Notes under the pieces: model-generated
Database searches by the model: none
Told to the model about the DNA's origin: nothing
What the model saw: only the letters and a program-made list of their open reading frames with translations
NCBI RefSeq assembly: GCF_051967035.1
Contig: NZ_JBQCKK010000003.1
Span: 1 to 64,000 of the forward strand
DNA from: Brevibacillus sp051967035
Lineage (GTDB): Bacteria; Bacillota; Bacilli; Brevibacillales; Brevibacillaceae
Reading direction: 5' to 3'
Length of the DNA: 64,000 nucleotides
Translations under genes and position numbers: made by a program
In this document: piece by piece, positions 23,163-32,194 of the stretch
Layout of the letters: each line of letters starts with the position of its first letter
Position numbering within the stretch: position 1 is the stretch's first letter

Positions 23163-24071
23163 TTACTGGCCTTGCGCCTGTGGCAAGGCTTCCTTGGCGA
23201 TGGTTTCCTTCGCGGCATTCGCCTGTTCGTGCGCGTGGTACGAGCTGCGGACGAGCGGCCCTGCCTCCACGTGGCTGAAGCCGCGCTTCATGCCTTCTTC
23301 CTTCAGCCAGGCAAATTCGTCCGGATGGTAGTAGTGCTCGACCTTCAGATGCTTTTTCGTCGGCTGCAGGTATTGACCGATCGTCATGATGTTGACATCC
23401 ACGGAACGCAAATCGTCCATGGTCTCGATCACTTCCTCCAACGTCTCGCCCACCCCGATCATCAGGCTGGACTTGGTCGGGATGTTCGGCTGGAATTCCT
23501 TCGCCTTTTTTAACAGCTCCAGCGTCCGGTCGTATTTGGCACGAGCCCGCACGCGGTCAGACAGGCGGCGGACCGCCTCGATATTGTGGTTCAGCACGTC
23601 CGGCTTCGCATCCATCACCAGCTTCAGCGCATCCCAATTTCCCTGGAAATCCGGGATCAGCACTTCCACAGAGGCAAATGGCAGACGACGGCGAATCGCC
23701 CGGATCGTTTCCGCAAAAATCTGCGCCCCTCCGTCTTTCAGATCATCGCGGGCGACAGAAGTTACGACCACGTGCCGCAGACGCATCTGCTCGGCTGCTT
23801 CGGCCACGCGTTCCGGTTCGGCCAAATCAAGCTCTGTCGGCAATCCGGTTTTTACTGCACAAAACCGACAGGCACGGGTACATATATCACCTAAAATCAT
23901 GAACGTAGCTGTACCGCTGGCCCAGCACTCATGAATGTTGGGACATTTTGCCTCTTCGCAAACCGTATGTAGTGTCTTGCTGCGCATGGTTTGCTTCAGC
24001 TCTTTGAAGCTGGCGAGTTCTGGTCCTGAAACAAGGTTGATCTTGAGCCACTCCGGCTTGCGTTGCGTCAT
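23163..24071 (-). CDS. lipA: Lipoyl synthase LipA
   Basis: 302 residues. The radical SAM motif is CTRACRFC (C-x3-C-x2-C). The N-terminal CEEAKCPNIHEC (C-x4-C-x5-C) binds the auxiliary 4Fe-4S cluster that donates sulfur. LipA inserts two sulfur atoms into protein-bound octanoyl groups of 2-oxoacid dehydrogenases and GcvH. ATG 24071 is nine bases after AGGA; a GTG nine bases upstream (24080) lies directly on the ribosome-binding site. It needs Fe-S clusters, which links it to the suf and nfu genes in this window. Confidence 0.96.
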   Translation of the reverse strand: MTQRKPEWLKINLVSGPELASFKELKQTMRSKTLHTVCEEAKCPNIHECWASGTATFMILGDICTRACRFCAVKTGLPTELDLAEPERVAEAAEQMRLRHVVVTSVARDDLKDGGAQIFAETIRAIRRRLPFASVEVLIPDFQGNWDALKLVMDAKPDVLNHNIEAVRRLSDRVRARAKYDRTLELLKKAKEFQPNIPTKSSLMIGVGETLEEVIETMDDLRSVDVNIMTIGQYLQPTKKHLKVEHYYHPDEFAWLKEEGMKRGFSHVEAGPLVRSSYHAHEQANAAKETIAKEALPQAQGQ

Positions 24072-24171
24072 GGGGCCCACTCCTCATGTATCTTGGTACG
24101 AGACATTCGTCAATCTCCATTATAGAGGTTGGGTTTCCGAGGGGCAACCTCTTTCGCCAGTCCGGTAACAA

Positions 24172-26376
24172 TTACCCGATGGCATGCACCTTGTGCCGAT
24201 TCGATCCCTGCAAGAGCGGCGCAAGCATCCGCCGTTCCCGTTCCTGGCAGGAAAACAAAAAGACCTGGTGCTCTTCCGCCAGCTTGGCGATGTATGCCAG
24301 CGTCCGCTGCAAGCGCTCGTCATCGTAATGGACAAAATGATCGTCCAAAAACAGCGGCAACGGCTCTGTCCGTTTGCTGACATGCTGCAGCAGGGCGAGC
24401 CGCTGGGCCAGATAGAGCTGATCGGCCGTGCCCGTGGAGCATTGCTCGTGGCTGACAATCAGGTGGCGGGTCGGCTCCAGAAGCCGTACCGCAAATCCTT
24501 CGGTCGGGTCCAACCGCACATCCCGGTAGGTTCCTCCCGTGATCTGCGCCATTACCTCGGAAGCCGTTCGGTTCACATCTGGCAAAACGTCTCGCTTCCA
24601 TTCGCTTTGGGCCGCAAGCAGCGTATCCCGCGCAAGCTGCAGGGCGTCCCGTCGCTGTATCAGCTTGTGAAGCGCAGTCGCAGCCGCCTCGTATTCGTCC
24701 CTGGCCCTCGCTACAGACACTCCCTCGTGTGCGTCCATCTCCCCGTAAGCGCGGGCGATTTTTTCCCGCAGCTCCTGCCGTTCTTCCTCCAGACGTGCCA
24801 GCTGTGCCAGACAGTCGTTCTCCTCTTCCTCGCGCTGCTGCTTTTGCTGCTGCAAGATCGCTCGCACGGCCTCGCCCCAGCTCGCAGACAGCTGTTCCTC
24901 CCGCTTTGTCTTGGCAAGATCGCTCTCCAGCCGGATCGCCCGCTGCTCCTGGGCGGTTCTTTGTAGCTCTTCCCTTTTTGCCAGAAACGTATCCCAATCC
25001 CGAACATCCCAGCGCTCCAAAATCGTCGCCAACTCAGCGTCAATGGCGGCTATCTCCTGCTGGAGCTGTTCGCTTTCTTGCAAAGGCTCGCTGGCGACAA
25101 CAGGCGCGGCCGCATGTCCGCCCCCTTTTGCCCGCAGCACGAAAATCCCGAGTGCGAGTAACAGCAAACTCAAGCCGAGAGAACTGCCGCCAAGGACGGG
25201 ATGCCCCGTCGTCAGGCCGACGGCGCCGAGGATGGCAAATAACCCAGCTACGCCCCCCAGGCGTGCGGCTCCCTTTTTGCGTTTGGCCCACTTCCCTTGC
25301 CGCTGCGTCCGCACCTGGCTACGCGTCCCGGTGGATAGGGCAAGCACAGCCAGCTCGGCCAGCCGCATATGCCGCTGCTCCCGCGCTTTTCGCAGCGAAA
25401 TGCCTCGCTCATAATCCGCTTCGAGTTCGCCCAGCGCTTGACTCACCGCTGTTCCCTGCGCACCGTCTGGCGTCTGCTCGTCCCATGCCACGATCGAGCT
25501 GCGCGCTTTTTCGTGCAGGTGCCGCTCCTCTTCGCTCACAGCCCGCGAAAGCCACCATTGCCAATCCTGCGCATCCATGGGCAAATAGCTTCGCTGCCAG
25601 CTCTCTTGCCAGAGCTGGTCCTGCTCCTGCCCTTTCTGCAAACGACTCCTGAGCTGCATGCGCCGCTGTTCGAGCCGCTCGCACTCCTCCTCCCAGAGCT
25701 GAATCGATTGCGTCAATTGCCGGATCAAACGCCATGCCGCTTCAGCGCGAGCCAGCTCCTGCTCCTTGCTCGCCACGAGCGACGCCGCTTTGCCCAACAA
25801 CGTATTTTCCGCCCGCTCCTTTTTGCCGATGCCAGCCAACTCCCGATCCAGCTCCGCCAAAACGGAATGGACCAGCGGACTCGCCTCCTGTGCATCCGCA
25901 AAGGAAGGCATGAGATGCTCGGCAGCTTCCAACGGCTCCCGCCTGATCCAGGTCAAATCGGTGAACAGACTGCGCGTCAGCCCCAGATGCTTCTCCAAAA
26001 AATTCCGTTCCTTGCGTCGATCCTCCAGGTAAACGTCTGTCAGCTCCGTCCACTCCGGGTCCAGAAACAGCCGCGCCTGCTCCCTCTCCTTCGCCAGCGT
26101 CCGGTGCAAGCGATACGTTTTGCCCCCCAGCTGGTAGGTGATGACCGTCTCGTATTCCCCCTGGTGCCAGGGGCGGTATTTTTCATACGCGGGCAAGTAG
26201 CGCGCCGTCTTGACGTAATCGCGCTTCATCCCGTACAGAGCCGCGAAAATGGCTTGCAGAAGCGTCGACTTCCCCGCTTCGTTGGGAGCGTAAAACAGGT
26301 TCAGTCCGGGAGCGAAGCGAAAGTCGGCCCCCTGCCATTTTCCGAAGCCCGAAAGCGATATCTCCTCGATCCTCAA
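24172..26376 (-). CDS. yhaN: SbcC/YhaN-like AAA ATPase, short form
   Basis: 734 residues. Walker A is APNEAGKST near residue 35 and the C-terminal ABC-like half contains QCSTGTADQLYLAQRLAL and LPLFLDDHFVHYDD. Long coiled coils (180-290 and 400-590) flank a central pair of hydrophobic segments (about 360-410), the membrane-associated feature of YhaN. B. subtilis YhaN is longer (over 900 residues from memory), so the coiled coil is reduced. It pairs with the YhaO nuclease gene, which it overlaps by four bases. The complex resembles SbcCD/Mre11-Rad50 in DNA end processing. Confidence 0.85.
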   Translation of the reverse strand: MRIEEISLSGFGKWQGADFRFAPGLNLFYAPNEAGKSTLLQAIFAALYGMKRDYVKTARYLPAYEKYRPWHQGEYETVITYQLGGKTYRLHRTLAKEREQARLFLDPEWTELTDVYLEDRRKERNFLEKHLGLTRSLFTDLTWIRREPLEAAEHLMPSFADAQEASPLVHSVLAELDRELAGIGKKERAENTLLGKAASLVASKEQELARAEAAWRLIRQLTQSIQLWEEECERLEQRRMQLRSRLQKGQEQDQLWQESWQRSYLPMDAQDWQWWLSRAVSEEERHLHEKARSSIVAWDEQTPDGAQGTAVSQALGELEADYERGISLRKAREQRHMRLAELAVLALSTGTRSQVRTQRQGKWAKRKKGAARLGGVAGLFAILGAVGLTTGHPVLGGSSLGLSLLLLALGIFVLRAKGGGHAAAPVVASEPLQESEQLQQEIAAIDAELATILERWDVRDWDTFLAKREELQRTAQEQRAIRLESDLAKTKREEQLSASWGEAVRAILQQQKQQREEEENDCLAQLARLEEERQELREKIARAYGEMDAHEGVSVARARDEYEAAATALHKLIQRRDALQLARDTLLAAQSEWKRDVLPDVNRTASEVMAQITGGTYRDVRLDPTEGFAVRLLEPTRHLIVSHEQCSTGTADQLYLAQRLALLQHVSKRTEPLPLFLDDHFVHYDDERLQRTLAYIAKLAEEHQVFLFSCQERERRMLAPLLQGSNRHKVHAIG

Positions 26377-27497
26377 CGCATGCTCCCCCCAATCCGCGCG
26401 AGCGCCTCCTGCCTCGCCAGCCTGGCCATTTCGCGCTCTTCGTCATTGCGGGCGCTCGCTTCGGCCTCGGCCAGCCTGGCAAGCCATTTGCCCCATACGC
26501 CGCCTTCTGCCACCAGCTTGTCCACGTCGATGTCCGGCCACGTCTCGTCCGTGATCGCCAGGAAAAAAAAGCGTGCAAAGCGCTGCTCCAAAACCGGAAG
26601 CGCCGGAACAAAATGGGCGGCCCGCTCTCCCGTCAAGGTCACGTACACCAGATCGCTTTCAGGGATCTCCCCCAGCTGTCCGTTCATTCTCTCGATCAGC
26701 TGCTCTGTCGTCTCCGCCCCGGCGGCATGAATCGTCACCTTGCGAATGCAGCGTCGGCTGACAGGCACGGCTTCGAGCGTCAGCCTCCCTGTATCGTCCA
26801 GCTCGCCGTACAGCACAGTGCGCTCTCCCGTCTCCTTGCTCGAAAGCCCTTCCGGCGAGCCGGGATAGGCGGCAAGCGGCTGCTTGGTTTGCGGATGAAC
26901 AAACAGCTCCGGCTTGTGAATATGGCCGAGCGCCACGTAATCCATTCCGGACTCGACCAGCTCCTGCAGCGTGACCGGCGCGTACGGCTGGTGATCGTCC
27001 CCTGCCCGGTTCAACACGCTGGCATGCAGGACCATCAGGTGATGCCGATAGCCGTCCAGCTTGCCGGGAAAAGAAGCGAGTGGCGACTCGTAGACGTGCG
27101 CTTGCCCAAATCCCCACCCGTAGACGACGCAAGACTTTTCCGGAAACTCAAAAGCGCCCCACTCGGGAGTAAACCAGTACACGTTGCTCGGCCAGTCCAA
27201 CGTCTCGTAAAACGAATCGGGCCGCCACGGATCGTGGTTTCCCGGCGCAATGCACACCGGGGTCGGAGCAATGCTGGCAAACAGGTCGCGCAAAAACATC
27301 GCTGTGGGGCGTCGGCCCCCGTGATATTCCAGCAGGTCTCCGGCTATCAGCCAAAAGTCTGCCTGTTTTTCCGCGACCAGATCGCGAATCGTTTGCAGCG
27401 TGCGACGAAAATCATCCTGCCGAAGCTCGTACTGGTCGGCGAGCCTATGTAAAGGCGCGTCCAGATGGACGTCCGCCGTATGAATGAAGGACAACAC
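26373..27497 (-). CDS. yhaO: Metallophosphoesterase, SbcD/YhaO-like nuclease
   Basis: 374 residues. The phosphoesterase motifs are FIHTADVHLD, IAGDLLE, GNHDPW, then a late LGHIHKPE. This is the Mre11/SbcD nuclease arrangement. YhaO works with YhaN as a DNA repair or end-processing complex. GTG 27497 is chosen, 11 bases after AAGGAG and immediately before the motif; the ATG at 27518 lies upstream of that site. Its stop overlaps the yhaN start (ATGA), so the two are translationally coupled. Confidence 0.88.
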   Translation of the reverse strand: MLSFIHTADVHLDAPLHRLADQYELRQDDFRRTLQTIRDLVAEKQADFWLIAGDLLEYHGGRRPTAMFLRDLFASIAPTPVCIAPGNHDPWRPDSFYETLDWPSNVYWFTPEWGAFEFPEKSCVVYGWGFGQAHVYESPLASFPGKLDGYRHHLMVLHASVLNRAGDDHQPYAPVTLQELVESGMDYVALGHIHKPELFVHPQTKQPLAAYPGSPEGLSSKETGERTVLYGELDDTGRLTLEAVPVSRRCIRKVTIHAAGAETTEQLIERMNGQLGEIPESDLVYVTLTGERAAHFVPALPVLEQRFARFFFLAITDETWPDIDVDKLVAEGGVWGKWLARLAEAEASARNDEEREMARLARQEALARIGGSMR

Positions 27498-27589
27498 GTA
27501 GCGATCAACTCCTTGCATGACAAACCGAATCGGCAAATGCTGCACTTGGGACAACGAATCAGCAAACAGCCGAACATACTTTCCCTATT

Positions 27590-27850
27590 ATGATACAGAG
27601 GAAATCCCTGGTTGAAAAGGAGTGTTTCTCGGACACGGTCCATTTTCACGAGGTCGAGGCGCTCGATTCGATCGTCGTCATCGTAGGCATCGCGCTCGGA
27701 TTGGAAGAGCTGGGCATCGAACGGCTGTATGGCGGGCCGATCCCGACAGGCAACGGCTACGTGTGCTGCGGCTCCTGGTCGGACGTCGGTAGACACAAAA
27801 AAACTTCCGTCGACATTTCGGCGGAAGTTTGTGCTTGGTCCATCGGTTAG
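27590..27850 (+). pseudogene. larC: Fragment of larC (nickel-pincer cofactor biosynthesis, DUF111)
   Basis: The frame encodes VHFHEVEALDSIVVIVGIAL, then EELGIERLYGGPIPTGNGYV, the characteristic central block of LarC/DUF111 proteins, which are about 400 residues long. Only about 55 residues of homology remain (near 27630-27790), with no N- or C-terminal domain. LarC inserts nickel into the lactate racemase cofactor. No larA, larB or larE is in the window. AAGGAG lies just upstream of the block (27616-27621) but without a good start codon. The end of the frame runs through the terminator of the opposing gene, so this is a relic. Confidence 0.7.
27801..27830 (-). terminator. Terminator of the DJ-1/PfpI gene
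   Basis: AAACTTCCG pairs with CGGAAGTTT; on the - strand it is followed by a run of T. Confidence 0.85.
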
Positions 27851-28398
27851 CGCAGCAAGCGGAGGAATTCGCGCATGAAGCCGGGCAAATCCGGCCATGC
27901 ATGACCAGACACCAGATTGCCGTCTACGTGGAGCGTTTCTTTCTCGTAGATTGCGCCCATCGCCTCCACGTCCGGTCTGCACGCCTGGTAGGCGGTCAGC
28001 TTGCGGCCAGCGAGATGCTCGGGCACAATCGCAAGCACCTGGGAGCCGTGGCAAATCGCCGCCACCGGCTTGTTTGCCTCAAAAAAATGAGCGACGATCG
28101 GCTTTAAGCTTTCGTTGAGCCGGATGTATTCAGGCGCTCTCCCGCCGGGAATAATCAAGGCGTCGAAAGCTTCCGGATTGATGTCAGAGAATGCGGCGTG
28201 CGCAGGCAACTGATAGGCGGGCTTTTCTGTGTACGTCTCGCTGTGCGCTTCAAAGTCATGACATACCGTGTGCAGCGTCTTCACGCTGGGCGCCGCAATC
28301 ACGGCTTCGTAGCCTTCCTCCAGCAAACGGTAATACGGATAGAACACCTCCAGCGCTTCTACGGCATCTCCTGTCACGATCAACACTTTTTTACTCAT
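27847..28398 (-). CDS. DJ-1/PfpI family protein
   Basis: 183 residues starting MSKKVLIVTGDAVEALE. The nucleophile elbow is AICHGSQ (cysteine near residue 102), and the glutamate is in TGDAVEALE. PALIIPGG-type sequence (LIIPGGRAPEYIR) and SGHAWPDLPG complete the fold. Members include general stress proteins, deglycase-like enzymes and glutamine amidotransferase-like hydrolases; the precise activity is not settled. GGAGG precedes ATG 28398, and a strong terminator follows. Confidence 0.85.
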   Translation of the reverse strand: MSKKVLIVTGDAVEALEVFYPYYRLLEEGYEAVIAAPSVKTLHTVCHDFEAHSETYTEKPAYQLPAHAAFSDINPEAFDALIIPGGRAPEYIRLNESLKPIVAHFFEANKPVAAICHGSQVLAIVPEHLAGRKLTAYQACRPDVEAMGAIYEKETLHVDGNLVSGHAWPDLPGFMREFLRLLR

Positions 28399-28443
28399 CA
28401 CACGAGCCTCCTCCATACAGGTTGGGTTGGATACTCCACGTGT

Positions 28444-28665
28444 TCAATTCTGTGCAGGCTCATCCCGCTCCTGCTTGTCTGACCAGATTTTTACAGAACG
28501 TTTACGGAGCGCCAATTCCCGCGCTTCCTGGTAAACCTGCGGCGACAGCCCGAACGGCACCGCGATGGGCTGCACATACAGCTCTCCCCCGCACCCGTCA
28601 GCCACAGCGGCTGTCATCAGATCGCGCAAAGCAGCCACCTCCCGCAGCCCGCGCAAAACACTCAC
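28444..28665 (-). CDS. Hypothetical small protein
   Basis: 73 residues if started at GTG 28665, five bases after GGAAGG. A longer TTG-initiated frame to 28704 has no ribosome-binding site. The sequence has REVAALRDLMTAAVADGCGG, then VQPIAVPFGLSPQVYQEARE and a polar tail. No family is recognised. It is divergent from yunA and on the same strand as the DJ-1 gene, 45 bases upstream of it. Confidence 0.5.
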   Translation of the reverse strand: MSVLRGLREVAALRDLMTAAVADGCGGELYVQPIAVPFGLSPQVYQEARELALRKRSVKIWSDKQERDEPAQN

Positions 28666-28763
28666 GGACGCCTTCCAAAAAGTATCGGGGATAATCTGCA
28701 GCAACTGGCAGAAACTACAGCAGAAACCTACAACGGAAACTACCCGGGCTGGAGGGAGACGGC

Positions 28764-29771
28764 ATGCGAGTTTTCCGCCTCATCATTCAGATCAGCTTAT
28801 GCGTGGCCGCGATCCTGTCGCCGCTGGAATCTGCCTTCGCCAAAGGCTCTCCTGCCAAACAAGCAGACCCTCTCCTGCGAGAGCGGCTGCAGCTTTTTTG
28901 GCGCATGGAGTCTTTGTACGGCATTCCCTGGAGTTATTTGGCGGCTATCGATCAGTATGAGCGCACGATGAAGATACGCCAAAAGCAAGCGAACAACCAG
29001 GCAGCGGCCTCGCGTCTGACTGCCGTGGATATCCCGCCTGACCGCTGGGCGGGCAGCCTGAATCCCGACCCGGACGACACCAATCCGGCCTCGATCCAGT
29101 TTTTCGACGGGATCGGCATGGACGGCGACGGAGATGGACGTGCCGACCGCAACAACGATCTCGACGCACTCACTTCCCTTATTCATTACTTGGCGCAGTA
29201 CGGCTTTTCTGCGGATGATTGGCAAATCGGCGTCTGGTCTTACTACCAGCGGGATCGCTCGGTGAAAACGATTCGGCAATTCGCGCAGGTGTATGAAAAA
29301 TACCAGCATTTGCAGTTGGACGAGCGCCATTTTCCCATCCCGGCAAGGTACGACTACAGCTACCGCAGCACCTGGGGAGACGCGCGCGGCTGGGGGGGAC
29401 GCCGGATTCACGAAGGCACCGATATTTTCGCCCAACACGGTACCCCCGTGCTCTCCACGGCCTACGGAGTGATCGAAGTCATCGGCTGGAACCGCTATGG
29501 CGGCTGGCGGATCGGCATGCGCGACATGGGCAATGTGTATCATTACTTCGCCCACCTCTCTTCGTTTAAAAAGGGACTGAAGCCCGGCGACATCGTGGAG
29601 CCAGGACAAGTGCTCGGATATGTCGGCAGCTCCGGATACGGCAAGCCTGGCACAGCCGGAAAATTTCCGCCCCACCTGCATTACGGCATGTATCGGGAAA
29701 CCGGGGGAGCAGACTGGGCTTTCGACCCTTACCCGTATTTAAAACGCTGGGAACGACAAAGGAAGCGGTAG
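28764..29771 (+). CDS. yunA: Secreted M23 metallopeptidase (YunA-like)
   Basis: 335 residues. Signal peptide MRVFRLIIQISLCVAAI ends near ESAFA. Residues 40-170 resemble a lytic transglycosylase-like helical domain (RMESLYGIPWSYLAAIDQYE). The C-terminal LytM/M23 domain carries the zinc ligands in RRIHEGTDIFAQHGTPV and HLHYGMY. M23 enzymes cleave peptidoglycan cross-bridges. The acidic segment DGIGMDGDGDGRADRNND (about residue 115) resembles a calcium-binding loop. GGAGGGAG precedes ATG 28764. In B. subtilis yunA lies beside yutM, a relation consistent with this neighbourhood. Confidence 0.85.
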   Translation: MRVFRLIIQISLCVAAILSPLESAFAKGSPAKQADPLLRERLQLFWRMESLYGIPWSYLAAIDQYERTMKIRQKQANNQAAASRLTAVDIPPDRWAGSLNPDPDDTNPASIQFFDGIGMDGDGDGRADRNNDLDALTSLIHYLAQYGFSADDWQIGVWSYYQRDRSVKTIRQFAQVYEKYQHLQLDERHFPIPARYDYSYRSTWGDARGWGGRRIHEGTDIFAQHGTPVLSTAYGVIEVIGWNRYGGWRIGMRDMGNVYHYFAHLSSFKKGLKPGDIVEPGQVLGYVGSSGYGKPGTAGKFPPHLHYGMYRETGGADWAFDPYPYLKRWERQRKR

Positions 29772-29788
29772 CACAGCCGCTTCTTTTT
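29762..29788 (+). terminator. Terminator of yunA
   Basis: GAAGCGG pairs with CCGCTTC, followed by TTTTT. The stem overlaps the stop region. Confidence 0.8.
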
Positions 29789-29804
29789 CGCGTGCAAGAA
29801 AGCA

Positions 29805-29833
29805 TTGACAGGAACGGGCGGCAGACGTACAAT
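29805..29833 (+). promoter_or_regulatory. Strong sigma-A promoter of tetR-aldH
   Basis: TTGACA (29805-29810), 17 bases, TACAAT (29828-29833): a near-consensus vegetative promoter immediately after the yunA terminator. Confidence 0.85.
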
Positions 29834-29843
29834 CAGATCAAAA

Positions 29844-29859
29844 TTGGACGACCGTCCAA
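29844..29859 (+). promoter_or_regulatory. Candidate TetR operator
   Basis: A perfect palindrome, TTGGACG-AC-CGTCCAA, lies at the expected transcription start, ten bases after the -10 box and 16 before the tetR start codon. Repressor bound here would block the promoter, so autoregulation is the likely arrangement. Confidence 0.75.
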
Positions 29860-29875
29860 AAATGAGGTGCCCAGC

Positions 29876-30529
29876 ATGAACCCTCCATCGAAAAGCCAGG
29901 CCAAAACCGAAGCGAAGCGGGCCTTCTTGATCGAACAGGCGACGATCTGCCTCGCGGAAAAAGGGTACGCCCATGTTTCCTTGCGCGATATCGCCAAGGC
30001 ATCCGGCGTCTCGCTCGGCATCCTGCACTATTATTTTGCCAGCAAAGAAGAGCTGATGCTCGAAGTCATTGCCAGCTACAAGGAACGCTTTATCGCGGAG
30101 CTGGAGCGCGAGGTGATGGCCGCCCCCCTGGACGGCTGGTTCCCGGCCCTGACCGCCGTGCTGGGGCGCAGCCTGCATCAAGACCGCAAGCTGCACCGGC
30201 TTTGGTATGATTTGCAGGCGCAGGCACTGTACACCCCTGTCTTTTTGGAGCAGGTACACCATACGCGCCACCGGCTGCACGATCTGATCGCCCGCATGCT
30301 CAAGCGGCTGCAAGCGGACCGTCAAGCTGCGCTTGCCATGGACCTCCACGCCGCAAGCTCGCTCCTCTACTCCTTGATGGACGGCATGATCCTGCAAAGC
30401 CTGCTGGACGAATTCCCGACCGCCGAAGAAGCGATTGCCCGCTTTCAACTCGTTCTTCCCCCTTTTCTGGAGTCGCTATTTGCGGCTGATTCTCCTGACA
30501 ACCATTCCGTCGAACGAGGTGATCTGTAA
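29876..30529 (+). CDS. TetR/BetI-like transcriptional regulator
   Basis: 217 residues starting MNPPSKSQAKTEAKRAFLIE. The TetR HTH (about residues 15-60) includes VSLRDIAKASGVSLGILHYY, very like BetI. The C-terminal ligand domain (65-210) is helical. ATG 29876 is six bases after GAGGTG. The stop overlaps the start of the aldehyde dehydrogenase gene by one base. A palindrome at the promoter points to autorepression. The effector is probably an aldehyde or related compound handled by the partner enzyme (inference). Confidence 0.88.
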   Translation: MNPPSKSQAKTEAKRAFLIEQATICLAEKGYAHVSLRDIAKASGVSLGILHYYFASKEELMLEVIASYKERFIAELEREVMAAPLDGWFPALTAVLGRSLHQDRKLHRLWYDLQAQALYTPVFLEQVHHTRHRLHDLIARMLKRLQADRQAALAMDLHAASSLLYSLMDGMILQSLLDEFPTAEEAIARFQLVLPPFLESLFAADSPDNHSVERGDL

Positions 30530-32058
30530 TGTCTGTCCTCCCTCTGCGCAACCCGGCCACTGGCGAAACGTTCGGCTCTGTGGCGGAGACCAGTCCCGTC
30601 CAGGTAGATGCGGCCGTAGACAAAGCCCGGCATGCCTTTGCCGCTTGGTCGGTGACCTCCCTGTCCGCACGACTGCGCCACCTGACTCGCCTGCGCCATT
30701 ATCTCGTCGAGCACGGCGAGGAGCTGGCGCAAAAAATCAGCCAGGCCACGGGAAAAGTAACCATCGAAGCATACATGACCGAGATTTTTGTCACCGTTGA
30801 CACGATTCGCTTTTACGAGAAGCACGCGCAGCGAATGCTGGCAGCCCAGCCTGTGCCGACCCCGCTTGTGCTGTGGCCGAAAAAATCGTCCATCCACTAC
30901 AAGCCGATGGGAGTCATTGCCGTCATTTCGCCGTGGAACTACCCGTTTCAGTTGGCGATCATCCCGATGCTGTCCGCGCTTGTCGCGGGAAATACCGTCA
31001 TTCTCAAACCGTCCGAGGTCACCCCTTCCATCGGGCTGCTCATCGAGGAGTTGTTCGCAATCGCGGGGCTGCCTGAAGGAGTCGTCACCGTCCTGCACGG
31101 AGGGCGCGAGGTCGGCAGCCGTCTGGTAGAGGCCCGCCCGGACAAAATCTTTTTCACGGGTTCGGTTGCCACCGGCAAAAAAATCATGGCCGCAGCCGCA
31201 AAGCATCTGATCCCGGTATCGCTGGAGCTGGGCGGGAAAGACCCGATGATCGTCTTCGAGGACGCGAACCTGGAGAGAGCGGCAAACGGAGCGGTCTGGG
31301 GAGCGTTTACGAACGCCGGACAAGTGTGCATGTCCGTCGAGCGGCTGTATGTACACGAGCGCGTGTATCCCGAGTTTGTGCGACTGGTCACAGACAAAAC
31401 CAAAGCGCTGCGCCAAGGCTTTCCCGATCAGGCCGAAGTCGGCTCGATGACTTCGCCAGAGCAAATCGGCATCGTCCGTGCCCATATCGAGGAAGCGCTC
31501 GCCGCCGGAGCCAAAGCGGTTACGGGCGGATTGCCCCCAACCGACAGCATGTTCATCCCGCCGACCATCTTGACAGACGTCACGCCGGATATGAAGATCA
31601 TGCGAGAAGAAACCTTCGGCCCGGTCCTGCCGATCATGCCATTCTCCGACGAGGCGGAGGCCATTCGCCTGGCAAACGAGTCGCCCTACGGCTTGAATGC
31701 GTCTGTCTGGTCCTCTGACAAACATCGGGCGCAGCGTGTAGCGGAAAAGCTGTTGAGCGGCAACGTGTGCATCAACGACGTCATCATCAGCTACGCCAAC
31801 CCGCACCTCCCGTTTGGCGGGATAAAAGAGAGCGGCATCGGTCGCTACCGCGGTCCAGCCGGACTGCAAGCCTTCACGCACAGCAGCTCGATCATCCACG
31901 ATCCCGGCACGAAAAGCCGCACGTTCAACTGGTATCCGTACACAGAAGACCAGCAACTGATGTTCAGTACCTTGACCCGTTTTCTGTACGGGAAACGGCC
32001 CAAATGGGACCTCCCGGCGCTGAAGGCCATTTGGCGGGAGCTGAAGCGGTTGCGGTAG
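30529..32058 (+). CDS. NAD(P)-dependent aldehyde dehydrogenase
   Basis: 509 residues. The ALDH landmarks are PWNYPFQLAIIPMLSALVAG (cofactor region), FTGSVATGKKIMAAAA, the general base Glu in SLELGGKDP, and the nucleophile Cys in NAGQVCMSVER near residue 268. The C-terminal segment EETFGPVLPIMPF and a basic tail resemble succinate-semialdehyde and long-chain fatty aldehyde dehydrogenases. Its substrate is unknown. It is translationally coupled to the TetR gene and presumably controlled by it. Confidence 0.9.
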   Translation: MSVLPLRNPATGETFGSVAETSPVQVDAAVDKARHAFAAWSVTSLSARLRHLTRLRHYLVEHGEELAQKISQATGKVTIEAYMTEIFVTVDTIRFYEKHAQRMLAAQPVPTPLVLWPKKSSIHYKPMGVIAVISPWNYPFQLAIIPMLSALVAGNTVILKPSEVTPSIGLLIEELFAIAGLPEGVVTVLHGGREVGSRLVEARPDKIFFTGSVATGKKIMAAAAKHLIPVSLELGGKDPMIVFEDANLERAANGAVWGAFTNAGQVCMSVERLYVHERVYPEFVRLVTDKTKALRQGFPDQAEVGSMTSPEQIGIVRAHIEEALAAGAKAVTGGLPPTDSMFIPPTILTDVTPDMKIMREETFGPVLPIMPFSDEAEAIRLANESPYGLNASVWSSDKHRAQRVAEKLLSGNVCINDVIISYANPHLPFGGIKESGIGRYRGPAGLQAFTHSSSIIHDPGTKSRTFNWYPYTEDQQLMFSTLTRFLYGKRPKWDLPALKAIWRELKRLR

Positions 32059-32144
32059 CAAGCCTTGTTCGGTCATTTCGTCGCCGGGTGCATGGAGCCT
32101 ATCCTTTGTGAATCTGGCGTTTCTTAACATGCAAAAATGAAAAA

Positions 32145-32162
32145 CGGGAGCCGCAGCCCCCG
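32145..32162 (-). terminator. Terminator of the rib operon
   Basis: CGGGAGC pairs with GCCCCCG around a 4-base loop; on the - strand it is followed by TTTTT. Confidence 0.7.
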
Positions 32163-32194
32163 CTTCGCACCTATGGCACTGTATTTACTGTCGT

